Shown here piece by piece: positions 7,541 through 15,950 of a DNA stretch of 64,000 nt. Source of the DNA: CAIXPS01 sp034430115 (GTDB lineage Bacteria; Chloroflexota; Anaerolineae; J036; Brachytrichaceae); NCBI GenBank assembly GCA_034430115.1, contig DAOUFG010000175.1, forward strand, positions 32,954 to 96,953. Reading direction: 5' to 3'. Below the pieces are notes generated by a model. It saw nothing but the letters and a program-made list of their open reading frames with translations, ran no database searches and was not told the DNA's origin. Positions within the stretch are counted from its first letter, which is position 1. Every line of letters begins with the position of its first letter. The position numbers and the translations under genes were made by a program.

Positions 7541-8551
7541 TTATTGGACCAATTCCGATGTCTCGACACGTGGTGCATCCTCATCGATAGCTTGCACCTT
7601 GTAGACCGCGTTGGCGTGGGTACAGAAACCGCCCACGTTGCCGGCCCTATCCATCAGCAGCAGACGGATCCAGGCGTTCTGCGGCTTGCTCAAGGGCAAC
7701 AGGTCGCGCATGATGGCGCGCCCGACCTGCGCTAGACCTTGCCCGGCCTGCAACAGCGCAACGGCGCGCACGGCTGTGCCATGCCGGATGGTCAGCTCTC
7801 CCACGCCGGTGCAGGTGGCGGCGCCGTAACGATCATCCACGTAGTTGCCCGCGCCGACGATGGGCGAATCGCCCACGCGGCCGGGGTATTTCCACGCCAC
7901 GCCGGAGGTCGTCACCGCACTGACGATGTGCCCGCTTGCATCGCGCACGACGACGTTCATCGTGTCGCCGCCTTCGTGATACTTCAGCGCCCGCCCGACA
8001 AGCTCGGAGAGCGAGATGCCAGATTGAGAGATTTGAGATTTGAGATTCGTAGACTGAGATTGGAGATTGGAGGTTTGAGATCGGCCGCTTCTCATCTCTA
8101 AGCCCGAATCTCCAATCTCTATTCCCAAATCTCCCAGGACGCCCTTGAGTCGCTTCAAGTAGATTGCCTTTGCCTCAGGGGTCAGCAGATCCTTCGCTTC
8201 GGCACCCACTTCTTGCGCAAATTGGGCTGCGCCCTCGCCGGCCAGCAACACATGCGGCAGGCGCTCCATCACCTGGCGCGCAACCGAGATGGGGTGTGGA
8301 TAGCCCTTCAACGCCGCCACGGCGCCGCTGGCAAGCGTGGCACCATCCATGATTGAGGCATCCAGCTCCACCTCGCCCAGGATGTTGGGCAGCCCGCTGA
8401 AACCCACCGAATGATCGTTCACGTCAGACTCCACCGCGCGCGCGACCAGCTCGGCGGCGTCTAATGCGGAAGCGCCCTGGCGCAATGCGGCGATCCCTTC
8501 TGCAATGCACCCATCACGCACCTCGCCATTGACAAGAATAAACGGTTTCAT
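7541..8551 (-). CDS. Isoaspartyl peptidase/L-asparaginase family Ntn-hydrolase (T2) with repeat insertion
   Basis: An N-terminal-nucleophile hydrolase that cleaves itself into alpha and beta chains; relatives hydrolyse asparagine, isoaspartyl peptides or glycosyl-asparagine. The catalytic threonine is Thr197 in EGGDTMNVVVRD, followed by SAVTTSGVAWKYPGRVGDSP and GAGNYVDDRYGAATCTGVGE, the beta-chain substrate-binding motifs. Residues about 140-179, just before the cleavage site, are encoded by an AGATT-type repeat element inserted in frame (GRSQTSNLQSQSTNLKSQ). This is the disordered linker that is normally lost after autoprocessing. The ATG at 8551 has GGGAG five nt upstream; an ATG three bases earlier is possible. 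It is convergent with the PII array and divergent from the TetR gene. Exact substrate unknown. Confidence 0.85.
   Translation of the reverse strand: MKPFILVNGEVRDGCIAEGIAALRQGASALDAAELVARAVESDVNDHSVGFSGLPNILGEVELDASIMDGATLASGAVAALKGYPHPISVARQVMERLPHVLLAGEGAAQFAQEVGAEAKDLLTPEAKAIYLKRLKGVLGDLGIEIGDSGLEMRSGRSQTSNLQSQSTNLKSQISQSGISLSELVGRALKYHEGGDTMNVVVRDASGHIVSAVTTSGVAWKYPGRVGDSPIVGAGNYVDDRYGAATCTGVGELTIRHGTAVRAVALLQAGQGLAQVGRAIMRDLLPLSKPQNAWIRLLLMDRAGNVGGFCTHANAVYKVQAIDEDAPRVETSELVQ
8015..8135. repeat. AGATT-type inverted repeat element inside a coding sequence
   Basis: The left arm holds several GAGATTTGAGATT and GAGATTGGAGATT units (8022-8080). The right arm holds complementary AATCTCCAATCTC units (8090-8135). 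The loop is about 10 nt near CGGCCGCTTC. It keeps the host reading frame open. Confidence 0.8.
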
Positions 8552-8599
8552 CATTTCTCCCGCGTTCAAAATCTCGGCCAATGGTACACCGGGAGGCGG

Positions 8600-8636
8600 A
8601 GGATCGGAGACTGGAGATTCGAGATTGGAATGATGC
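8600..8636. repeat. Short AGATT-type repeat
   Basis: Contains GGAGACTGGAGATTCGAGAT, one arm of the repeat family, upstream of the TetR gene promoter and just outside the start of the asparaginase gene. Confidence 0.55.
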
Positions 8637-8657
8637 GCAACATCTTTGCAAAAGCTA

Positions 8658-8701
8658 TTGACAATTACGCCCCTGGCGCTAGAATGAATCGAACGTTCGA
8701 T
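8658..8701 (+). promoter_or_regulatory. Promoter and palindromic operator of the TetR efflux operon
   Basis: TTGACA (8658-8663), a 16-nt spacer and TAGAAT (8680-8685). A perfect 14-bp palindrome ATCGAACGTTCGAT (8688-8701) covers the predicted start point, as expected for an autorepressed TetR operon. Confidence 0.75.
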
Positions 8702-8717
8702 ACAACTTTGAGGTCAC

Positions 8718-9350
8718 ATGACACGTAAAGGACAGGCACAAGTTCCCGCGGAAGAGAGACGCAAAAGCATCCTGGATACCGCCTACACGCTCTTCGTCAG
8801 CCAGGGCTACAACGGCACCTCCATCCGCGACATTGCCAAAAAGTCGGGCTGTTCGTTGAGCAACCTGTACTACTACTACCAGGATAAGGAGGCCATTTTC
8901 ACCGCCGTATTTATCGAAAATCACCCCTATTTGCAGCTATTGCCCATCCTGAACGATGCCCCAGAGGATGAAAATATTCGATTGATGATGCGCAACATCG
9001 GCCAAAAGATGGTGGCCTATTCGCACGATCACCCGGAATTCTTGAACCTGGTCTTCATCGAAATGATCGAGTTCCAGGGCCAACATCTGCAGGAGATAGC
9101 GAAGGTGGTCCTCCCAAGCGTGCAGGCGCTCACGCAGCGGCTTCGCAAAGCGCCTGGGCGCGAAGTGCTGCGCCCACTCTCGCCGGACCTCATCCTGCGC
9201 GCCTTCATCGGCACGTTCTTGTCGTATGCGATCTCCAAACAAGTCCTGTCGAACCTATCACCATCGGCAGATGGCAACATGGACAATATAGATGCCTACA
9301 TCGATATCTTCCTGCATGGCATCCTGCAGCCCGATTCATTACACACGTGA
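8718..9350 (+). CDS. TetR/AcrR-family transcriptional repressor
   Basis: A 210-residue regulator. The N-terminal helix-turn-helix is about residues 12-58 (RRKSILDTAYTLFVSQGYNG, then TSIRDIAKKSGCSLSNLYYY), the classic TetR fold; the rest is a helical ligand-binding domain. It is the first gene of an ABC efflux operon and its stop overlaps an upstream in-frame GTG of the permease gene. The palindrome at 8688-8701 on the promoter is the likely operator, so the model is autorepression relieved by a compound the pump exports. The ligand is unknown. The start ATG at 8718 is preceded by TGAGGTCAC. Confidence 0.9.
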   Translation: MTRKGQAQVPAEERRKSILDTAYTLFVSQGYNGTSIRDIAKKSGCSLSNLYYYYQDKEAIFTAVFIENHPYLQLLPILNDAPEDENIRLMMRNIGQKMVAYSHDHPEFLNLVFIEMIEFQGQHLQEIAKVVLPSVQALTQRLRKAPGREVLRPLSPDLILRAFIGTFLSYAISKQVLSNLSPSADGNMDNIDAYIDIFLHGILQPDSLHT

Positions 9351-9358
9351 GGTACGCC

Positions 9359-10492
9359 GTGTTCAATTCTCGCCTGTTCTCCATCATCCGCAAAGAGTTC
9401 ATTCAAATCCGGCGTGACCCACGCACGCTCGCGCTGGCACTCGGCATCCCGGTGATGCAACTATTTCTGCTGGGGTATGCCGCAACCAACGACGTGCGCA
9501 ACGTGCCGCTGGCGATCTACGACCAGGATCGCGGCCCGGACGCGCGCAAATTGTTGGACGCATTTCGGTCGGCGGATTACTTTAAAGTGAGTTATGACGT
9601 AGACTCGGAGGCGGAATTGCGAACGCTGATCGAGCGCGGCGACGCGCGCGCCGGGCTCATCATCCCGCCGGATTACAGCCGGCAGGTGCAGGGCCAGGGG
9701 GATGCGCAAGTAGCCTTCATCCTCGACGGGTCCGACCCGACTTCGGCGTCCACCTCGCTGGCTGCCGCGCAGCAGATCGGCCAATCCTACGCCACGACGC
9801 TGCTCACCGAACGGTTGGCCGGGCGTGGGTTAGCCGCGGCGCTCAACATGCCGCTGGAGGTGCGCACACAGGTCTGGTATAACCCCGACCTCTCCAGCGC
9901 CTACTTCATGGTGCCCGGCCTAGTGGGCATGATCTTGCAAACGCTCACCTCCATGCTCACGGCAAGCGCCGTGGTGCGCGAACGCGAGCGCGGCACCATC
10001 GAACAACTGATCGTCACGCCCATCCGCTCGTGGGAACTGCTGCTTGGGAAACTGGTGCCCTACGTCATCCTCGCGCTGGTCAACACGTTCGAGGTGCTGG
10101 TCATCGGCGCTGTGTGGTTCAAGGTGCCCGTGCGCGGCGACCTGTTGCTCATCACCGGCGTCTCGGGGCTGTTCCTTGTGTCAGGCCTGGGCATCGGGCT
10201 GCTAGCCAGCACCATCGCCAACACGCAACAAGAAGCCATGCTCACCGTGTGGACGACCATGCTGCCATCTATCTTTCTTTCGGGCTTCTTCTTCCCATTG
10301 GAGGCGATGCCGGCATTTCTGCAAGCCGTGTCGTACATCATGCCCCTGCGCTATTACCTGGTGGCGATCCGCTCGCTGATGTTAAAGGGCGTAGGGGCCG
10401 ATTCGTTACAGGTGCAGATCATAGCGCTGGCCGTCTTCGGCCTGGGCATCATGACGCTGGCCGCGCTGCGCTTCCGCAAGCGGCTGGACTAG
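9359..10492 (+). CDS. ABC-2 type permease of an efflux system (YbhS/YbhR-like)
   Basis: A 377-residue membrane subunit: one N-terminal helix, a large extracytoplasmic domain (about residues 55-170), then five or six helices with the ABC-2 motif (RERERGTIEQLIVTPIRSWE, then LSGFFFPLEAMPAFLQ). This matches E. coli YbhS/YbhR and other drug or lipid exporters. I favour the GTG at 9359, with GTGAGG six nt upstream, over the GTG at 9347 that overlaps the tetR stop. E. coli-type systems have two such permeases; only one is present here, so it probably forms a homodimer. Adaptor and ATPase genes follow downstream after a repeat-filled gap. Confidence 0.9.
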   Translation: MFNSRLFSIIRKEFIQIRRDPRTLALALGIPVMQLFLLGYAATNDVRNVPLAIYDQDRGPDARKLLDAFRSADYFKVSYDVDSEAELRTLIERGDARAGLIIPPDYSRQVQGQGDAQVAFILDGSDPTSASTSLAAAQQIGQSYATTLLTERLAGRGLAAALNMPLEVRTQVWYNPDLSSAYFMVPGLVGMILQTLTSMLTASAVVRERERGTIEQLIVTPIRSWELLLGKLVPYVILALVNTFEVLVIGAVWFKVPVRGDLLLITGVSGLFLVSGLGIGLLASTIANTQQEAMLTVWTTMLPSIFLSGFFFPLEAMPAFLQAVSYIMPLRYYLVAIRSLMLKGVGADSLQVQIIALAVFGLGIMTLAALRFRKRLD

Positions 10493-10766
10493 GAATTTTA
10501 GATTTTCGATTGCCGATTTTGGATTCAGTTCACCATATAAGGGGAAAGACATCACCGCAGAGACGCAGAGGAAGTGATTGGATATTCGAGATTAGGGATT
10601 CGAGACTGGAAATTGGAAATGCGCGAATGGATAAACCGTGGATCCCGTAGCAGTAAAGGATGCACAATCCGTGAAATCCGTGGTTTTTGAAATCTCCAAC
10701 CTCTCATCTCAAATCTCTAATCGCCAATCTCTATTCCCTGACCTCTTCCTGCAAACGAGGTTCATC
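10493..10766. repeat. Composite repeat island within the efflux operon
   Basis: 274 bp without a gene. It contains several repeat types in series: GATTTTCGATTGCCGATTTT, the CACCGCAGAGACGCAGAGG type, GAGATTAGGGATTCGAGACT, ATCCGTGAAATCCGTGG, and finally complementary CATCTCAAATCTCTAATC units. The outer arms are inverted relative to each other. It separates permease and adaptor genes that should be co-transcribed. Confidence 0.7.
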
Positions 10767-12026
10767 ATGAATCGATTAATTTCATTATTGACCGTACTCG
10801 TATTAGGGTTGGCCGGCTGCGGCGCGACCAATGGCGGGCCATTGACGGCCACCGGCACCGTCGAATCGACGGACGTGACCATCTCGCCCGAAGTGGGCGG
10901 GCGCGTGCTGGAAGTATCCGCACAGGAAGGCGATCACGTCAAAGCAGGGCAGGTGCTGGTGCGGCTGGACGATACGCTGCTGCAATCTCAATTGCGCCAG
11001 GCGCAGTCGTCACTCAAAGCGGCGCAGGCGAACTACGACCTGCTGGCCGCCGGGCCGACCGACGATCAGGTGCGCCAGGCCGAAGCGGCAGTGGTGATCG
11101 CAACGACCAACTATAGCCGCACGGTCACCAGTTCGCGCCAAACCGATATTGACGCTGCGCAAGCCGCCCTGAACGCCGCCAGCGAAGCCTACGACAAGGT
11201 GAAGGCCGGCCCGGAAAAGGAGGACTACGCCGCCGCCGAAGCGGCCTATCGCAATGCCGAAGCTGCGCTGAAACAGGCCCAATTTGCCTACGACGCCACC
11301 TTCAAGCGCGACCCGGCCGGCATCAACGCCTCACCCGCCGCGCTGGCGCTGGAGCAGGCCACCAACAACTACGACGCGGCGAAGTCGGCTTACGACAAGG
11401 TGGCAAAGTCGCCCGATAACGCGCAGATTTCCGCCGCCTATCAGCAGGTGCAGGCGGCGCGCGCTGCCTTGGACAAGGCCAGGTCGCCCGCGCGCGATTT
11501 CGACGTTCAGCAAGCCCAGGCGCAGGTGGATCAGGCGCAGGCCGCCCTGGACGCGCTCAAAGCCGGTGCGCGCCAGCAACAACTGGACGCGGCCAAAGCC
11601 CAGGCGGAAGCGGCCCAGGCCGCGGTCGATACGCTACAAGTGCAAATCAACAAGCTGGTGTTGACCTCCCCAATCGACGGCGTGCTGCTCACACGTTCGG
11701 TTGAGCCGGGCGAGATGGCCATTGCCGGCGCGCCGCTGCTTACGCTCTCGCAACTGGAGGACCTGAAGTTGACCGTCTACGTGCCCGAGGACGAGTATGG
11801 CAAGATCACGCTGGGCCAGGCGGCGCAGGTGAACGTGGATACTTTCCCGAACGTGACCTTCAACGCTACGGTGCGCTACATCGCCGACAAGGCAGAGTTC
11901 ACCCCACGTAACGTACAAACGACGGAGGGCCGCCGCACCACTGTATTCGCCGTGCGGCTGGGCATCGCAGATTCATCCAACCGCCTCAAGCCCGGCATGC
12001 CCGCTGACGTGGTATTCGGGCAATAG
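10767..12026 (+). CDS. HlyD-family membrane fusion protein (lipoprotein) of the ABC efflux system
   Basis: A 419-residue periplasmic or extracellular adaptor. It starts with a lipoprotein signal (lipobox LAGC near residue 18), then a lipoyl half-motif (VLEVSAQEGDHVKAGQVLVR), a long alanine/glutamine-rich coiled coil (about residues 75-290), the second lipoyl half (LTSPIDGVLLTRSVEPGEMA) and a beta-barrel domain. The gene lies between the permease and the two ATPases, matching the ybhGFSR layout. The ATG at 10767 has CGAGG six nt upstream. The long alanine-rich helical hairpin contains several near-repeats (AAQAALNAASEAYDKV and relatives). Role firm; cargo unknown. Confidence 0.92.
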   Translation: MNRLISLLTVLVLGLAGCGATNGGPLTATGTVESTDVTISPEVGGRVLEVSAQEGDHVKAGQVLVRLDDTLLQSQLRQAQSSLKAAQANYDLLAAGPTDDQVRQAEAAVVIATTNYSRTVTSSRQTDIDAAQAALNAASEAYDKVKAGPEKEDYAAAEAAYRNAEAALKQAQFAYDATFKRDPAGINASPAALALEQATNNYDAAKSAYDKVAKSPDNAQISAAYQQVQAARAALDKARSPARDFDVQQAQAQVDQAQAALDALKAGARQQQLDAAKAQAEAAQAAVDTLQVQINKLVLTSPIDGVLLTRSVEPGEMAIAGAPLLTLSQLEDLKLTVYVPEDEYGKITLGQAAQVNVDTFPNVTFNATVRYIADKAEFTPRNVQTTEGRRTTVFAVRLGIADSSNRLKPGMPADVVFGQ

Positions 12027-12038
12027 AGGAGAGGCCGT

Positions 12039-12983
12039 ATGAGCATTGCGCAAGCTGAGCACCTGATTACTGCATCTCACCTGAGCCGATCCTTTGGCTC
12101 CGTACACGCCGTGCAAGACGTGAGCCTGCAAGTCAACACCGGCGAGATTTATGGGCTGGTTGGCCCGGACGGCGCCGGCAAGACCACCTTCATGCACCTG
12201 CTGTGCGGCTCGATCCGCGCCGACGCCGGGCAGGCCACCATCGCCGGGTATCGCGTGGATAAGCAGCCCGAACTGGCCCGCGCGCAGATCGGCTATCTTT
12301 CGCAGCGCTTCTCGCTCTATGAGGAACTGACGGTGCTGGAAAACATTCGCTTCTTCGCCGAAGTGCGCGGGTTGCCGGCGAACGAGTGGCGCCCGCGCTG
12401 CCATGAGATTTTGGCCTTCGTGGGGCTGGAGCAATTCAGCGACCGGCACGCCAAATTGCTCTCGGGCGGCATGAAGCAAAAGCTGGGCCTGGCGGCGGCG
12501 CTGGTGCACCGCCCGCACATCATCCTGCTTGACGAACCAACCACCGGCGTGGACCCATTGACGCGCCAGGACTTCTGGCAACTGATCATCCGCCTGGTGA
12601 GCGAAGAGGGCGTGGCCGTGCTGGTGAGCACTCCCTATATGGACGAAGCGGCGCGCTGCACGCAGATCGGCTTTTTGCACCACGGCAAGCTGCTCACCGA
12701 GGGCACGCCGGGCGAATTGCGCGCCCGGATGCGCAGCAGCGTGGTGGAACTGGCCGGCTCGCCATTGCGCGAGTTGCGCCGCCTGGTCGCCGCCGACCCA
12801 GACGTGGAAAACGTGCAGATGTTCGGCGACCGGCTGCACCTGCGCGTGCCAAAGGAGAAGGCGGAAGGCGTGATCGCCCGTTTGCAGGCGGCCGGCACCG
12901 CCGTGGGCAACATCACCCGCCTGCTGCCCGTACAGCCACAATTGGAAGATGTCTTCATCGCGCTATCGGAGAGCGAATCATGA
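12039..12983 (+). CDS. ABC transporter ATP-binding protein (YbhF N-half-like)
   Basis: A 314-residue ATPase subunit. Walker A is GPDGAGKTT, the signature is LSGGMKQK and Walker B is IILLDEPT, all intact. The switch histidine is replaced: STPYMDEA where most relatives have STHYMDEA. The next gene overlaps by 4 bp (ATGA) and encodes the partner with a normal His but an altered signature. Together they correspond to the two halves of E. coli YbhF, here as separate polypeptides. The expected arrangement is one consensus and one degenerate ATP site. The ribosome site GAGGAGAGG is clear. Confidence 0.93.
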   Translation: MSIAQAEHLITASHLSRSFGSVHAVQDVSLQVNTGEIYGLVGPDGAGKTTFMHLLCGSIRADAGQATIAGYRVDKQPELARAQIGYLSQRFSLYEELTVLENIRFFAEVRGLPANEWRPRCHEILAFVGLEQFSDRHAKLLSGGMKQKLGLAAALVHRPHIILLDEPTTGVDPLTRQDFWQLIIRLVSEEGVAVLVSTPYMDEAARCTQIGFLHHGKLLTEGTPGELRARMRSSVVELAGSPLRELRRLVAADPDVENVQMFGDRLHLRVPKEKAEGVIARLQAAGTAVGNITRLLPVQPQLEDVFIALSESES

Positions 12984-13885
12984 GCAGCGTCATCGACGTC
13001 GACAATCTCACCCGCCGCTTCGGCCAGTTCACCGCGGTCGATCATATTTCGTTCCAGGTGCAGGCCGGCGAGGTGGTGGGCTACCTGGGGCCGAACGGCA
13101 GCGGCAAGACGACCACCATTCGCATGTTGTTGGGGCTGTTGCGCCCCAGCGACGGACGCGCCAGCGTGTTGGGCTACGACATCCGCCGCGATACGGAACG
13201 GCTGCGCGCGTTGTGCGGCTATATGTCGCAGAAGTTCTCGCTCTACGATGAGCTGACGGTGCTGGAAAACCTGACCTTCTATGCTGGTGTCTATGGGGTG
13301 AACCGTCGTGAGCGGCTGGACGAGGTGCTGCACTGGGTGGGTTTGCAGGGGCAGGAACAGCAACGCACCTCCGCGCTCTCCAGCGGTTGGCGGCAACGCC
13401 TGGCGCTGGCGACGGCGCTGATCCATCGCCCGCAACTGCTGTTCCTCGACGAGCCCACCAGCGGCGTGGACCCCTCGGCGCGGCGCGCTTTTTGGGACCT
13501 GATCTATGACCTCTCAAGCCAGGGCGTCACCATATTGGTCACCACGCACTACATGGACGAGGCGGAATATTGCGGGCGTGTGGGCATCATGCGCGCCGGG
13601 AAGCTGCTGGCGTTCGACACGCCCCTGGCGCTCAAAACGCATACCCTCTCCGGCCACGCGTGGGATGTCTTCGCCCAGCCGGTGCTGAAGGGGCTTCGCA
13701 TCCTGGAACATACGCCGGGCGTGTTGCGCACCGGGCTGGCCGGCGACCATCTGCGGGCGATCACCGCACCTGGCGTCAACGCGGACGCCCTGCGCACCGT
13801 GTTGGCGAGCGCCAGCATCGCCGTCACTGCGTTGGACCAGGTGGAACCGACGCTGGAGGACGTCTTCCTCTCCCTGGCGGGATAA
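12980..13885 (+). CDS. ABC transporter ATP-binding protein (YbhF C-half-like)
   Basis: A 301-residue ATPase subunit. Walker A GPNGSGKTT, Walker B LLFLDEPT and the switch region TTHYMDEA are canonical, but the signature motif reads LSSGWRQR instead of LSGGQ. This complements the upstream ATPase, which has a good signature and no switch His. Start and upstream stop overlap (ATGA), so translation is coupled. The two would sit under the single ABC-2 permease and HlyD adaptor to drive efflux. Last gene of the operon. Confidence 0.93.
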   Translation: MSSVIDVDNLTRRFGQFTAVDHISFQVQAGEVVGYLGPNGSGKTTTIRMLLGLLRPSDGRASVLGYDIRRDTERLRALCGYMSQKFSLYDELTVLENLTFYAGVYGVNRRERLDEVLHWVGLQGQEQQRTSALSSGWRQRLALATALIHRPQLLFLDEPTSGVDPSARRAFWDLIYDLSSQGVTILVTTHYMDEAEYCGRVGIMRAGKLLAFDTPLALKTHTLSGHAWDVFAQPVLKGLRILEHTPGVLRTGLAGDHLRAITAPGVNADALRTVLASASIAVTALDQVEPTLEDVFLSLAG

Positions 13886-14067
13886 GATGCCACAGTTCGC
13901 GGTCAGGCTCACACAAAGGCCAGAAAAACCACGAAGAGGTTCTTTTAAATGCTTGGCTTCTTTGCTCCTTTGTTTCTTTGCTCCTTTGTTTCTCTGCTTC
14001 TTTGCTTTTTGTGCCCTTGCGTTCTTCGTTGTTTCGCATGAGCCAGATCCTTTTTGGCAGTTGGAGG
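13886..14067. repeat. CTTTGCTCC-type low-complexity repeat
   Basis: A pyrimidine-rich stretch of short near-repeats (TTTGCTCCTTTGTTTCTTTG, about 13950-14030), preceded by CACAAAGGCCAGAAAAACCA. It lies between convergent genes and resembles the ACCACGAAGGACACGAAG repeats common in environmental bacteria. No gene seen. Confidence 0.6.
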
Positions 14068-14910
14068 CTACTCCACCGGGTAGGCCACGATGCCGACGGT
14101 GCCCGGCCCCAGGTGTGCGCTCACGGCGATGGACAGATTGGCGATGAAGGTTTCGTGGCAATTCAACGTCTGGCGCACACGCTCCAGCAGAGCCTGGCCG
14201 GCCTCCGGCGCACGCGCATGCACCACCGCCACGTTCACCATGCGATCTCCCAGCCGCTGGCGCATGGCATCGATGATGTAGCTGAGCGCCTTCTGTCGGG
14301 TGCGCACCCGGTCGGCCATCTCAAGCGCACCCTCTCGCAGCGCGATGATGGGCTTGATGCTCAACAGCGACGACAGCGTGGCCTGCAATGCCCGCACCCG
14401 TCCGCTCAGGTAGGCATATTCCAACGAGTCGATGGTGAACACGATGTGCATATTGCGATTGATGAACGCCATGCGACCTAAGATGCTCTGCAACGATTCG
14501 CCCGCGCGGTCCATCAGGCGTGCGTCGCGGCACATATAGCCCATCCCGGCCGAGCCGTTGCCCGTGTCGTAGGGCACCACGTGCAGTTCGCCGGCCAACT
14601 CGCGCGCAGCCTGCGCCGCTGAAGCAAACATCCCCGATAGCTTGCCCGACAGGTGCAACGAGAGGATCGTATCGCCGGGCCTGGCGATGCGCCGGTAGAC
14701 CTCTATAAATTGAAAGGGCGACGGCGTGGCGGTTTTGGGGATCGTGCGGGTAGTTTCTACGAGGCGATAAAATCCCTCGTCGTCCAGGTCAACGCCCTGG
14801 ATAAAGGTGCGTTCACCGATGGACAGATGAACGGGAACCACTTCAATGTCATACACGGCGGGCCAGTCGGATGGCATATCAACCGAACCATCGGTCACAA
14901 TGTGCAGCAT
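14068..14910 (-). CDS. DegV family fatty-acid-binding protein
   Basis: A 280-residue DegV protein; members bind a fatty acid and several serve as FakB subunits that present it to a fatty-acid kinase. Visible features are the N-terminal IVTDGSVDMP, the loop TATPSPFQFIEVYRRI, the ligand-cleft motif LSLHLSGKLSGMFASA, and SGRVRALQATLSSLLSIKP. The ATG at 14910 has GAGGTG seven nt upstream; an in-frame extension beyond it is unlikely. No FakA kinase gene is adjacent, so its partner must be elsewhere. It is monocistronic, convergent with the efflux operon. Confidence 0.9.
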   Translation of the reverse strand: MLHIVTDGSVDMPSDWPAVYDIEVVPVHLSIGERTFIQGVDLDDEGFYRLVETTRTIPKTATPSPFQFIEVYRRIARPGDTILSLHLSGKLSGMFASAAQAARELAGELHVVPYDTGNGSAGMGYMCRDARLMDRAGESLQSILGRMAFINRNMHIVFTIDSLEYAYLSGRVRALQATLSSLLSIKPIIALREGALEMADRVRTRQKALSYIIDAMRQRLGDRMVNVAVVHARAPEAGQALLERVRQTLNCHETFIANLSIAVSAHLGPGTVGIVAYPVE

Positions 14911-15071
14911 GTTTGGTTCACCTCGCACTGCGCGTGATGGATGCACGCTTATCTTAGCCCCAAAACACAAAAGTCCCCCTTCTGAAGTGCAGATGCTGTG
15001 CGCTTGGCAAAACGGGTTGTTTGAAAGAGAGTTGGCGCACAAAACAGGATGTCGCCTCAGTGCCTTGGCAT

Positions 15072-15842
15072 CTAGGGGTACAGGTAGGGGCTATCCGGCT
15101 GGCTGGTAGGTTCAATCTTGTCGGGGATGATGATGGGCATTTGCTGGCCCGCGAAATCCCCGACGTTAAACTTGCCCGTCACGTGCACCCAGCTATCCAC
15201 CTTTAATGCGCCGGCCTGGTCCGTCTTCACCAGCAGCCCCACTGCAGAGGCATCGGCCACGCAACAGGTGATCGCAAAACGCGAGACCCAGAACTGGTCC
15301 GCCGCGTCGCGCGGATCCTTATACACAAAGCCGACCAGGTCCACGGATTGGCCAATGTAGGCGCTTGGGTCGCTATTGAGCGCAAAATCGTGCAGCCAGT
15401 CCAGGATGTTCTTTGGCCCGCTGGCGGCACGTTGCAAGGTGACGGTGTTCCCCGGCCGCACCGCAGTGGTGCTGCCCATGCTCTGGCTGCCCACGGCGCT
15501 CGCGCCCAACGGGCGGGCCGGCACCACCAGCCCCAGGATCACCGGAATCGCAATCAGCGCAATGCCGGACCAGGAAAGGCCTTTCGGGCGCTGCGTGAGC
15601 CGCTCGACCGGCTCATCCCCAGCCCGCACCCGTGTTCTGAACCAGGGGAGGGAGCGATTCTCCCACAGGCGCATGAGCAACATCCCGGCGAACCCGATCA
15701 GCAATAAAAGCGCCACAAAGGTCAACCAGGCAAAGCGCTCATTGATGTAAAACGTCAGCGTGCCGCTGCTGATCTTCATCAGCAACATCGCCCCCAGCCC
15801 CACCAGCACGAGCGTTTTTAGAATCGTCTCAAGCCTTTTCAT
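15072..15842 (-). CDS. TIGR03943/YcgQ-like membrane protein
   Basis: A 256-residue protein with two N-terminal membrane helices, a third near residues 92-110, and an extracytoplasmic domain containing FAITCCVADASAVGLLV, the conserved cysteine pair of the TIGR03943 (B. subtilis YcgQ) family. Members are nearly always next to a YcgR-type permease, as here (next gene upstream). Function is unproven; the pair has been linked to metal handling by context, and a zinc-type ABC importer lies about 2.5 kb away. No ribosome site is clear before the ATG, which directly follows a repeat. Confidence 0.82.
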   Translation of the reverse strand: MKRLETILKTLVLVGLGAMLLMKISSGTLTFYINERFAWLTFVALLLLIGFAGMLLMRLWENRSLPWFRTRVRAGDEPVERLTQRPKGLSWSGIALIAIPVILGLVVPARPLGASAVGSQSMGSTTAVRPGNTVTLQRAASGPKNILDWLHDFALNSDPSAYIGQSVDLVGFVYKDPRDAADQFWVSRFAITCCVADASAVGLLVKTDQAGALKVDSWVHVTGKFNVGDFAGQQMPIIIPDKIEPTSQPDSPYLYP

Positions 15843-15844
15843 TT

Positions 15845-15950
15845 TTTATTTTGGATTTGTGATTTTCGACTTTAGTTCCGTCATTGCCCACATCGTTGCC
15901 CCAAGTGGGCCAAATAATCGGCAATCGGAAATCTAAAATCGTAAATTGAT
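15845..15950. repeat. Short-period inverted repeat between the YcgQ- and YcgR-like genes
   Basis: Left arm GATTTGTGATTTTCGACTTT and right arm AATCGGCAATCGGAAATC with AATCGTAAATTG are complementary in a degenerate way. This is the same ATTTTCGATT variety of repeat seen at 2945-3035 and 10495-10525. Confidence 0.55.
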
